NCBI RefSeq assembly: GCF_905147045.1
Contig: NC_065910.1
Location: forward strand, 6,386,001-6,450,000
Reading direction: 5' to 3'
Origin: Nymphalis io
Taxonomy: Eukaryota > Arthropoda > Insecta > Lepidoptera > Nymphalidae
DNA length: 64,000 nt
The notes under the pieces are model-generated. The model was not told the origin of the DNA. It searched no databases and saw only the letters and a list, made by a program, of their open reading frames with translations. Positions 1 through 10,404 of this stretch are shown one piece after another. The position numbers and the translations under genes are program-made. The stretch's first letter is position 1. Each line of letters begins with the position of its first letter.

Positions 1-100
1 ATCTAAATAACAGAGCATGCTTAATCCATGTCTACATTGTTTACGTAAATGTCAGACAAATTAATGTTGGGCACATTTTAGAGCTCCTGTAATTTAATAA

Positions 101-340
101 GTGACAGGAGCGATACAGAAATTCAATATGCTCTCTTGTCACGTCAGATGGCAGACGCCATCTTTAACGCGGTCGGCGGGCGACTACGACCTCTTGCGGT
201 CGTGGGTAAAATATTGTCGGGTTGAGGAGCTCCGGAATTTTGCAAATTTGAATTTGGTATTTGTTATGTACTGGTTTTATTATAACTATTTCGGATACTA
301 TTCATAAGTCGAACGTTTTAGTTGTGTTATTCGAATTGTT
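101..340. other. GC-richer island with stacked short inverted repeats
   Basis: An island of higher GC in AT-rich DNA. It contains GATGGC-AGAC-GCCATC (about 167-182) and ACGACC-TCTTGC-GGTCGT (about 186-203), both able to fold into hairpins. A 68-codon plus-strand frame covers it but has no recognised similarity. It could be part of a repeat or a regulatory element; no function is assigned. Confidence 0.35.
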
Positions 341-1649
341 ATATGGTATTGGTAGTGTTAGGTTACACAGAGTAGAGACACAGGCCCAGATGTAGAGGGA
401 GATCAAACCGGAGTAGCTGCCCCGGGCACTAATGTAACAAGGTGCCAAAATTGAACAGCAATTTACGCGGAAAAGTTATTAGAGCACTATCATTCAGGGT
501 GTTTATTACATTTCCTATATACGTCTGAAGTACGAGTGTATTACGGCTATTTTTTACTTTTCTTATAATGTAATTTTTATGTGTCTGCATGTTTATTACC
601 AGGTAGTATCACAGTTTACTTTTTAGGATTAAAAACTTTTTGACTTCGTAGACTCCAGATGATTTCTTCATTGATTCGAAGTGTGTGTCAGTGACTTTGA
701 AATATAAGTTGTCTTATATTACCGTAAGTAGTAACTGCATACGCAAAACTGTCAATTCTATCTGGCTAATATACTCTGGATTAATCCTTGAAGCTGAAAC
801 TTGCGAACAGATGCCAGACCAGACTGGTTCCTGCAACTAGTATCACAATCCATTGTGATATTAGTATTATATTCATTCAAGTTCCGATATGAGCTGGGAT
901 GATTGAAAACCTACTCAATTATATTTTTTCATTCCGAGATTAAACGGAGCGTCATTATAGAGAATTTAAAAATGCCAATTCAAAAGACGTGTACTTACGC
1001 GTAATGGTACAATGAAATATTATGCGTTTATCGAAACGCATTTAATTTCTGCCTTTCGCATTATGATCATAAAATATACATTTTGGATAGATAATTATAA
1101 TTGGTATTTCAAATTTATAATTTAATTCAATCATTATACTAATTAGCTATAGAATGTATCGTTTATAAAATGCGGTATTGAATATTTCGCGTTTAATATT
1201 ACAGTTTCATTAACTTTGTTTTACTATATTAAAAAGTTAATTAAAGTTAAACAGGTTGGGCCTGTTTAGTCAAAGTTAATATCTAGGTGTTGTAAAACCT
1301 ATTTGTGGTTGATGCTGAGTAAAGTTCGATGTGAAATTGATATTTCTTTAAAACATCTGTAATTAAAGGACAGCAATTGGCTTGAGTCGTAATTTTATTA
1401 TGAAACACACATCAAAATTTGTTTACGGTGTCTTTAATTTTATTGTTACAGTTATCCAACCGCCCCTTTCGCGGTGATTTTTTTGGTTTCACTTAATTTG
1501 AAATCGGCGTCATCTTCTAAAGTATGCATTCGAATAGTATAGTGTAGAATTAACATATTTATCGGAATAAGAATTAATAATGAATTGGAGAAAATGTAAA
1601 TACTAATTATAATATAATTACTAATTTTAAACGCAAACCGTGCAAACGT
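341..1649. other. AT-rich non-coding stretch
   Basis: No gene, exon or recognisable repeat was found. I looked on the minus strand for the missing transmembrane exon of the MARCH gene and saw no hydrophobic open stretch with fitting splice sites. Confidence 0.5.
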
Positions 1650-1819
1650 TTTATCCGTGCAGTGACGGAGAAAGAATACATTTCACTGCCCCTCTCTTTC
1701 CCATGGGTGTCGTAAGAGGCGACTAAGGGATATCTGAGCGACCATCTGCTCATCTGGTGGTAGGATGCTAACATCCGCCTGGCTTGTTACCACCGTACGC
1801 ATGGTGAAAAACTCGTGAA

Positions 1820-4800
1820 GTGGTAGCGCAAGTAAGAAATAACGGTCGTTCAGCGGTGCACACCCCCACCATACCCACGCTGTTTGAGGTCGAGTTCTCT
1901 AACATCCGAGGACTCCACGCTGTCCACCACCATCTCGAGACAGCACGGCCAGCAATGTTGTTTCTCACGGAGACGCAAATACTCCACCCTGCCGACACCA
2001 GCTACCTTAACTATCCCGGCTACATGCTTGAAGAATCTTTTAAAGCGAAAGCCGGAGTATGCTTGTTCGTCAGGGCGAATGTTTGTTGTCACCGATTGCG
2101 TTGCTTGGAGGACCCCTCCTTCTCCATGTTGGTGGTACGTGTGGACCTGGCTCGTCAGAGTCGAGTCTACGTGTGCCTCTATAGACCCCACAATGGTGAC
2201 TTGGAGACAAGCCGATTATTTGACCATCTTAGTCGGGTGGCAGATGCTGCGCAAGAGCAGTTTCCTAACGCGGAATTGGTGTTTTTGGGGGATTTTAATG
2301 CTCACCATGAATCTTGGTTGAAATTTTTTTTTTTTTTTTTTATAGAATAGGAAGGTGGACGAGCATATGGGCAACCTGATGGTAAGTGGTCACCAAACGC
2401 CCTTAGACATTGGCATTCTAAGAAATGTCAACCATCGCTTATAGCCAATGCGCCACCAACCTTGGGAACTAAGATTTTATGTCCCTTGTGCCTGTAATTA
2501 CACTGGCTCACTCACCCTTCAAACCGGAACACAACAATATCAAGTATTGCTGTTTTGCGGTAGAATATCTGATGAGTGGGTGGTACCTACCCAGACGAGC
2601 TTGCACAAAGCCCTACCACCAGTAAAAACTGACCATGCTGGAAGAACTGCTCATGCTTTTGCTCTCACACACGACTTGACCCAACTGGTTGATCAGCCTA
2701 CCAGGATCCTTCTGATCTTCTGCTGACTTCTCACCCGGTGGAATATCAGGTTATGGTTCAAGCTCCACTTGGTTCTTCGGATCACGGCCTTATATCTACC
2801 AAAGTGCCACAGGCCAAGCTGCCGCCATCAGCGGTATGCAAACGTCGCGTTTGGCACTATAAGTCGGCAGATTGGGACGGTATGCGCGATTACTATGCGT
2901 CAGTCCCTTGGAAGGAACGTCGCTTCAGTGGGAATGACCCGACAGCTAGTGCCGCTGCTGTTGCTGATGAGATCATGTTAGGAATGGAATACTACATTCC
3001 TAGCTCAGATCTCATCAATAGGGGTACGCGTAACCGTTGGTTCACTCGTGAATGTGCCGACGCTGTATCATCTAAGCAGGCGGCATATCGCGCGTGGATC
3101 AACGGCTGCATTAGCGGGGCATCTAACATTGACTCACTGAAAGCAAACTACAATAAAAATTCCAAGTCCTGTACGAAGGCATACACGAGAGCGGATGCAC
3201 AGCGCATTGTACAGATTGGTCATGACCTTATTTCGCATCCTAGGGGCTCCCGTAGCTTCTGGCGTCTGACCAAGTCTGTGCAAAACAATTTCTGCCAACC
3301 TTCGCTGCCACCGCTCAGAAATCCGGACGGATCGCTAGCTCACAGTCCGCAGGAGAAAGCCGACCTCCTGGCTAAACTCTTTGCCGACAACTCTGTGATT
3401 GATGATTGTAGTGCGCAGCCACCAACAATACCTTCATGTGGCTACGCGATGCCTGACACCAAAATCAGGCAACGTGATGTGCGTGCGGAGCTGCAATCAC
3501 TTGATATACGGAAAGCTAGCGGTCCTGATGGAATATCAGCCATTGTGCTGAAGAAGTGCGCGGCGGAGCTGTCTCCTGTGTTAATGCGCCTGTTCCAACT
3601 TTCTCTCTCTTCGGGATGTGTGCCGAAGGCTTGGAGAAGAGCTAATGTGCAAGCGGTTCCCAAAAAAGGGGATCGGTCTGACCCGGCAAATTATCGACCA
3701 ATAGCTATCACCTCAGTACTTTGTAAGGTGATGGAACGGATTCTAAACAACCAACTGATCCATTACCTAGAAGATCACTGTCTATTTAATGATCGTCAGT
3801 ACGGGTTTCGACCAAAAAGGTCCACAGGTGATCTTCTAGCGTACGTAACACACCTCTGGGGTGAAGCTATCGACAAGCATGGAGAATCGTTGGCTGTCAG
3901 CCTCGATATCTCCAGGGCTTTCGACAGGGTCTGGCACAGAAGTCTTCTCCAAGCTACCGGCATATGGTCTGCCTGCTCAGCTATGCACCTGGATTGCCAG
4001 CTTCCTACACAAGCGTAGCCTTCATGTTTTAGTATATGGTTGCGCTTCACAATTCTATGTAGTGAATGCTGGGGTCCCCCAGGGGTCTGTGCTATCTCCC
4101 ACACTCTTTCTTCTGCATATCAATGATATGCTCTCTCTTGGGAACATACATTGCTATGCAGATGATAGTACAGTGCATTGTGGATACCACGGACGTGCAG
4201 TGGCTGGGCGGAAACTGAGGAGAGGCGGGAGAATCTTGTCATTGAACTCGATAGGACGTTAGAGCTCATCGCTAAATGGGGTTCTGATAATCTCGTTGAG
4301 TTTAATGCCAAGAAAACACAGGTATGCGCTCTCACAGCGAAAAAGTCACCATTTTACCCTCATCCCTCCCTCTGTGGCATACCGCTGATGATACAAAGCA
4401 AAATCGCCATGCTGGGGATGGACGTTCGCTGCGACCTTAGTCCAAGGGATTACATCGAGGCTATTATAAAAACAGCTTCACGGAAACTCGGAGTTCTGAA
4501 CAAGGTGCGGCGTTTTTTCACGCCACAACAACTGTGCCTGTTATATAAAACACAGGTACGGTCTTGCGTTGAATATTGCTCGCACCTTTGGGATGGCTCC
4601 GCTAAGTACCTACTGGAGGCATTGGACCGGTTGCAGCGACGTGCAGTACGCATTATTGGCGACGTAAAGGTCACAAACACCCTTGAACCTTTACAATTGC
4701 GTCGCGAGATAGCAGCACTGAGCGCTTTCTATCGACTGTATCACGGCGAGTGCTCTGAGGAATTATACTCTCTAATTCCTGCTTCCCCCTTCCTTCTTAA

Positions 4801-5008
4801 GTCCACGCGAGCTGGTTCTCGATGTCACCGCCTAACTGTGACATCAATTCCATCGCGCACAAAGAAATTTGGCAACTCCTTTCTTTGTCGCACTACCAAA
4901 AAATGGAATTCCTTACCAGCTCACGTGTTCCCCTCCTCTTACAACCCGGGTTCCTTCAAACGAGGCGTGAAGAGGCATCTTGCGGGCCGGCAAGGCGGTG
5001 ACGGCTAG
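1820..5008 (+). pseudogene. LINE copy 1 endonuclease/reverse transcriptase, disrupted
   Basis: The coding remnant runs in pieces. 1820-2323 holds the N-terminal endonuclease (L-T-E-T-Q-I and G-D-F-N-A-H-H). From 2738 to about 3950 comes the linker and the first half of the reverse transcriptase (N-Y-R-P-I-A-I-T, Q-Y-G-F-R-P-K-R-S-T and S-L-D-I-S-R-A-F-D). 3950-4205 holds G-V-P-Q-G-S and Y-A-D-D-S. 4205-5008 is the C-terminal part ending in a basic tail. Frame changes near 3950 and 4205, the SINE insertion and a deletion near 2709 rule out an active product. The catalytic residues themselves are still readable. Confidence 0.85.
2324..2622 (-). mobile_element. SINE-like family B copy inside LINE copy 1
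   Basis: This poly(A)-tailed repeat (T-run at 2324-2341 on this strand) is inserted into the endonuclease part of the LINE right after G-D-F-N-A-H-H. Its core includes GGTAGGTACCACCCACTCAT, read on the minus strand. The LINE resumes at AAAACTGACCATGCTGG, showing it came in later than the LINE. Confidence 0.88.
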
Positions 5009-5214
5009 TACAGAACTTCCCGACTGTACTGGCCGTCGTCGCGTTTGGACTCTACTACCACTTACCATCAGGTGGAGTAGAGTCATTTGCCATCCCGGAC
5101 ATATATAAAAAAAAAAAACCTTGGTCCTAGAAGTAAGTGGAGAAACATACAGAGGAAAATAGAGTTTGTTTTATACTATTTAAAAATGTATTCAATCAAA
5201 TTATATTCATTTTA

Positions 5215-5600
5215 TCTTCTTCTTCGAGTGCCACTCCGACTAGCGAAGGTTTGCAGTCAGCTTTGAATACTCCTTCATGTTCTTCGCGAGGCGAAAGAGT
5301 TCGGCAGCTCTCGAGATTCCCGTCTATTCTCGGATGTTGCACAGCCAAGACTTTTTTCTGCGACCAACAGCTCTCCTTCCAGCAACTTTTCCCAACATAA
5401 TGAGTTGCAAAAGTTCATATCTTTCATGCCTAAGCACGTGTCCGAGATATGCAACTTTTCTATTCTTGACAGTCTCCAAAAGTTGCCGTTTCTGGTAGAC
5501 GCGTCGCAGAACTTCCACGTTCGAGACATTTTGAGTCCAACTAATGGCCAACATACGTCTATATGCCCACATTTCGAAAGTTTCTACACGTTTCTTTATT
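5215..5600 (-). pseudogene. RTE-type LINE, C-terminal remnant
   Basis: The minus strand encodes F-E-M-W-A-Y-R-R-M-L, then A-Y-L-G-H-V-L-R-H-E and a basic G-R-R-K-K-S-W-L, typical of the C-terminal end of RTE reverse transcriptases. A frameshift separates it from A-A-E-L-F-R-L-A-K and the terminal N-L-R-stop. The GAAGAAGAAG tail just beyond the stop is the usual RTE 3' end. It is 5'-truncated. Confidence 0.8.
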
Positions 5601-6394
5601 TTATATATTACTTTAAATATCGATAGACAATACCGAAGTCTCTTAATAAAATGTGTATAAGTGTGTACGAATTCATTTCTAAGATATAATGGATTGCACT
5701 GTTAATATTGACCTCAATAAAAATGACATAATATGTTATATTTCTAACATTTTTCATGTTCAAAAGCTAAACACTATAAATCATAGCGTTATTTTTTAAT
5801 AGAATGGGTAGTTTGTGAGTAGACTTAAAATTAAAAATGTACCAAATCAATATGCTTAGGAAGAATCATTTAGATTGTATCGGGTTGAAATCGTAAACAA
5901 AAATGTAACGACATAAATGGCCTTTTAGAAACGTACCATTACCAGTACCATTTCGAGCGTTCGAAAAAATTGTTACAAAAAATTCAGAGTGCGGACAAAA
6001 ATTCGAAGATGTATTGCCGGATGGTCGAGCAGTCGTAAATGGTACGCGAAGTAAAATGGGCTGAAATTAATGTGACCATGACACAAGAAAGGAACCGGAT
6101 ACTATTAAAAAAAAAAACTACAATCTTTATATGCACATAAATCCTAAACGATCCCTGGTTATAATTTATTAAACACACATTAAAAAAAGGGATTGATGAA
6201 ATTCGAAAAAGCATTTTAAATATAACAAACACGCTAAGATTGGTATCGCTCGTTATTGAAGATGAAATAAAAATAATAATGAAGGATATCAAAAGAGGTC
6301 CGTTATATAAAATTTGGAAATATAAATCAAACTATTGTGCCAATTTTTAAATACAAAGCGTATTTAATATTTTTTATACCCATGAATATTATTA
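5601..6394. other. AT-rich spacer between the two LINEs
   Basis: No supported gene. A 102-codon minus-strand frame at 5984-6292 is hydrophobic but its composition is that of random AT-rich sequence; it has no fitting splice sites and no family resemblance. Confidence 0.45.
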
Positions 6395-9300
6395 TTATTT
6401 TTTTTTTTTTTATATTCGCCGGGAGGGCACATGACTCTACTCCACCTGTTGGTAAGTGGTAGTAGAGTCCAAACGCGACGACGGCCAGTACAGACGGGAA
6501 AAACGTTCTGCACTAGCCGCCTTCGCCTTGCCGGCCCGCAAGATGCCTCTTCACGCCTCGTTTGAAGGAACCCGGGTTGTAAGAGGAGGGGAACACGTGA
6601 GCTGGTAAGGAATTCCATTTTTTGGAAGTGCGACAAAGAAAGGAGTTGCCAAATTTCTTTGTTCGCGATGGAATTGTTGTCACAGTTAGGCGGTGACATC
6701 GAGAACCAGCTCGCGTGGACTTAAGAAGGAAGGGGGAAGCAGGAATTAGAGAGAATAATTCCTCAGAGCACTCGCCGTGATACAGTCGATAGAAAGCGCT
6801 CAGTGCTGCTATCTCACGACGCAATTGTAAAGGTTCAAGGGTGTTTGTGACATTTACGTCGCCAATAATGCGTACGGCACGTCGCTGCAACCGGTCCAAG
6901 GCCTCAAGTAGGTACTTAGCGGAGCCATCCCAAAGGTGCGAGCAATATTCCACGCAAGACCGTACCTGTGTTTTGTACAGCAGGCACAGTTGTTGTGGCG
7001 TGAAAAAGCGCCGCACCTTGTTCAGAACTCCGAGTTTCCGTGAAGCTGTTTTTATAACAGCCTCGATGTAATCCCTTGGACTAAGGTCGCAGCGAACGTC
7101 AATCCCCAGCATGGCGATTTTACTTTGCATCACCAGCGGAGTACCACAGAGGGAGGGAAGGGGGGAAAATGTTGACTTTTTAGCCGTGAGAGCGCATACC
7201 TGTGTTTTCTTGGCATTAAACTCAACAAGATTATCAGAGCCCCATTTGGCGATGAGCTCTAACGTCCTATCGAGTTCAATGACAAGATCCTTCCGCCTCT
7301 CCTCAATTTCCGCTCGCCCAGCCACTGCGCGTCCGTGGTATCCACCATGCACTGTACTATCGTCTGCATAGCAATGTATGTTCCCAAGAGAGAGCATATC
7401 ATTGATATGCAAAAGAAAGAGTGTGGGAGATAGCACAGATCCCTGGGGGACCCCAGCATTCACTACATAGAATTGTGAAGCGCAACCATCAACTAAAACA
7501 CGAAGGCTACGCTTGTGTAGGAAGCTGGCAATCCAGGTGCATAGCTGAGCAGGCAGACCATATGCCGGCAGCCTGGAGAGAAGACTTCTGTGCCAGACCC
7601 TGTCGAAAGCCCTGGAGATATCGAGGTTGACAACCAACGATTCTCCATGCTTGTCGATAGCTTCACCCCAGAGGTGCGTTACGTACGCTAGAAGATCACC
7701 TGTGGACCGTTTTGGTCGAAACCCGTACTGACGATCATTAATTAAAGAGTGATCTTCTAGGTAATGGATCAGTTGGTTGTTTAAAATCCGTTCCATCACC
7801 TTACAAAGTATTAGGTGATAGCTATTGGCCGATAATTTGCCGGGTCAGACCGATCCCCTTTTTTGGGAACCGCTTGCACATTAGCTCTTCTCCAAGCCTC
7901 CGGCACACTTCCCGAAGAGAGAGAAAGTTGGAACAGGCGCGTTAACACAGGAGACAGCTCCGCTGCGCACTTCTTCAGCACTATGGCTGGTATTCCATCG
8001 GGACCGCTAGCTTTCCGTACATCAAGTGATTGCAGCTCCGCACGCACATCACGTTGCCTGATTTTAATGTCAGGCATCGTATGGCCACATGCAGGTATTG
8101 TAGGTGGCAGTGCACTACAATCATCGATGACGGAATTGTCGGCAAAGAGTTTAGCCAGGAGATCAGCTTGCTCTTGCGGACTGTGAGCTAGCGATCCGTC
8201 CGGATTTCTGAGCGGTGGCAGCGAAGGTTGGCAGAAATTGTTTTGCACAGACTTGGTCAGAAGCCAGAAGCTACGGGAGCCCCTAGGATGCGAAACAAGG
8301 TCATGACCAATCTGTACAATGCGCTGTGCATCCGCTCTCGTGTATGCCTTTCTACAGGACTTGGAATTTTTATTATAGTTTGCTTTCAGTGAGTCAATGT
8401 TAGATGCCCCGCCAATGCAGCCGTTGATCCACTTGCGATATGCCGCCTGCTTAGCTGATACAGCATCGGTACATTTACGAGTGAACCAACGGTTACGCGT
8501 ACTCCTACTGACGAGATCTGAGCTAGGAATGTAGTATTCCATTCCCAGCATGATCTCGCCAGCAACAGCATCGGCACTAGCTGTCGGGTCATTCCCACTG
8601 AAGCAACGTTCCTTCCAAGGGACCGACGCATAGTAATCGCGCATACCGTCCCAATCCGCCGACTTATAGTGCCAAACGCAACGTTTGCATACCGCTAGTG
8701 GCGGCAGCTTGGCCTGTGGCACTCTGGTAGAAATAAGGCTGTGATCCGAAGAGCCAAGAGGAGCCTGAACCACAACCTGATATTCCACCGGGTGAGAAGT
8801 CAGCAGAAGGTCCAGTAGAGAAGGTGCTTGCCCATCAATGTCTGGGATCCTGGTGGGCTGATCAACCAGTTGGGTCAAATCATGTGTGAGAGCAAAAGCA
8901 TGAGCAGTCCTTCCAGCATGGTCAGTTTTGAGGGATTTCAACCAGGAGGAGGAGGGATTTCGTGGTGAGCATTAAAATCCCCCAAAAACACCAATTCCGC
9001 GTTAGGAAATTGCTCTTGCGCAGCATCTACCACCCGACTAAGATGGTCAAATAATCGGCTTGTCTCCAAGTCACCATTGTGGGATCTGTAGAGGCACACG
9101 TAGACTCGGCTCTGACGAACCAGGTCCACACGTACCACCAACATGGAGAAGGAGGGGTCCTCCAAGCAGCGCAGTCGGTGACAGCAAACATCCGTCCTGA
9201 CGAACAAGCATACTCCGGCTTTCGCTTTGAAGGATTCTTCAAGCGTGTAGCCGGGATAATTAAGGTATCGGCAGGACGGAGTATTTGTGTCTCCGTGAGA

Positions 9301-10075
9301 AACAACATTGCTGGCCGTGCTGTCTCGAGATGGTGGTGGACAGCGTTGAGGTTAGTGTGGAGTCCTCGGAAGTTAGAGAACTCGACCTCAAACAGCGAGG
9401 GTATGGTGGGGGTGTGCACCGCTGTACGACCGTTATTTCTGTTTTGTTGCGCCATTTGGGAAAAATAGAATGGAAAAGAGACGTGAAGCGAGCGATGTAT
9501 TGCCACGATAGGGATGGGCAAAGCGTGGAGGCGTGTTTCCCCAAGTGGTTGCCGAAAGGAAAAATACACTGACCCGCCGGACGGAAGGGCCCCCGAACCC
9601 CCCCGGAAGTGGCCGCCGGGACCCCACCTACCGGTCACCAACCGGCACGACGGTCCACCCCGAGATTATGCGTGGCCTGGTGGGGCAGCCTCACGAGCTG
9701 GTTAGGCACGCTTGGGCCCCTGTACTATGCCACGGGCGGCCAGCGGAACAGCCGTTTCTTCGGGTCTCCCTGTCCGGCAGGTCAATACAGTTTCCCCCGG
9801 CATTGGTTCAACAGCCATCTCCAATTGGACCAACACCCATCGCGGCAATACTCGCTCGGGCTCTGGCTGTACGCTGGCTGACCTCGAAACGCGGCTGCAA
9901 GCCACTTCACGAGTTTTTCACCATGCGTACGGTGGTAACAAGCCAGGCGGATGTTAGCATCTTACCACCAGATGAGCAGATGGTCGCTCAGATATCCCTT
10001 AGTCGCCTCTTACGACACCCATGGGAAAGAGAGGGGCAGTGAAATGTATTCTTTCTCCGTCACTGCACGGATAAA
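6395..10075 (-). mobile_element. LINE copy 2, CR1/Jockey-type, near full length
   Basis: The most complete copy of this LINE. The 5' end is near 10075 (TTTATCCGTGCAGTGACGG on the minus strand), followed by a GC-rich leader of about 600 bases, one long endonuclease and reverse-transcriptase frame, a 3' region, and a poly(A) tail near 6395-6412. It differs only slightly from copy 1 apart from indels, so both look fairly recent. Expected to lie in the intron after MARCH exon 3, in the same orientation as that gene. Confidence 0.88.
6513..9455 (-). pseudogene. LINE copy 2 endonuclease/reverse transcriptase, frameshifted
   Basis: The likely start is M-A-Q-Q-N-R-N-N-G-R at 9455. The endonuclease has L-T-E-T-Q-I and G-D-F-N-A-H-H. 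The reverse transcriptase has N-Y-R-P-I-A-I-T, L-D-I-S-R-A-F-D, G-V-P-Q-G-S (7443-7460) and Y-A-D-D-S (7356-7370). The end is F-K-R-G-V-K-R-H-L-A-G-R. Three frame breaks are visible against copy 1: a small deletion near 9270, a CCT-repeat insertion near 8945-8955, and a one-base loss near 7805. The catalytic residues are intact but no continuous protein can be made. Confidence 0.85.
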
Positions 10076-10316
10076 ATTAATATTAAATGAACGTTGGCGT
10101 ATCTTAAGTACCAGCTTTACAAATAAACTACAAAATAAACTATTAAGATAATTTAGTTGTTACTTTAGAAAACTAAATGTATTCTAATAAAAATTAGAAT
10201 ACATCATCATCGACAGTTTTGACATCTTTTTTTTTTTCAATACGTGAATTGGTGCTACCAACAAAAAGTCCACAGATACGAAATAATATGGCCGTATGAT
10301 GCCGCATAATATTCAC

Positions 10317-10404
10317 CTGTAGATGACTCCTATTTCGTGGATTGCAGAACCACAGCCGCAGCGCTTGGAGGACTGTGTAACGGGGCGTGCGAATCGCCGG
10401 ATAA
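10317..10404 (-). CDS. MARCH-type ligase, exon 3 (juxtamembrane stretch)
   Basis: An acceptor TTTTTTTATAG ends at 10405 and a donor CTACAG|GTGAAT has GT at 10316-10315. The 88 bases enter in phase 2 and leave in phase 0. They encode Y-P-A-I-R-T-P-R-Y-T-V-L-Q followed by A-L-R-L-W-F-C-N-P-R-N-R. The next exon should begin a membrane segment and was not found in the window. Confidence 0.82.

Larger units (their letters stand above)
1650..5120 (+). mobile_element. LINE copy 1, CR1/Jockey-type, broken, interrupted by a SINE
   Basis: A non-LTR retrotransposon with a 5' leader starting near TTATCCGTGCAGTGACGG, an endonuclease plus reverse-transcriptase frame, a 3' region and an A-rich tail near 5107-5120. 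It matches copy 2 at 6395-10075 along almost all its length. Compared with copy 2 it lacks about 445 bases between leader and coding region (junction near 1821), carries a SINE at 2324-2622, and has lost about 28 bases near 2709. No clean target-site duplication was found. The clade is judged from motifs only. Confidence 0.88.

Noticed and set aside
5984..6292. Hydrophobic minus-strand frame as the missing MARCH membrane exon
   Set aside because: The hydrophobicity follows from AT-rich codons. There is no acceptor in phase 0 at its start and no resemblance to MARCH membrane segments.
6841..7071. Plus-strand open frames over LINE copy 2 (also 7111, 7421, 7863, 9079, 9285 and 9533)
   Set aside because: They are antisense shadows of the LINE reverse transcriptase and leader. 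The minus strand carries the motifs.
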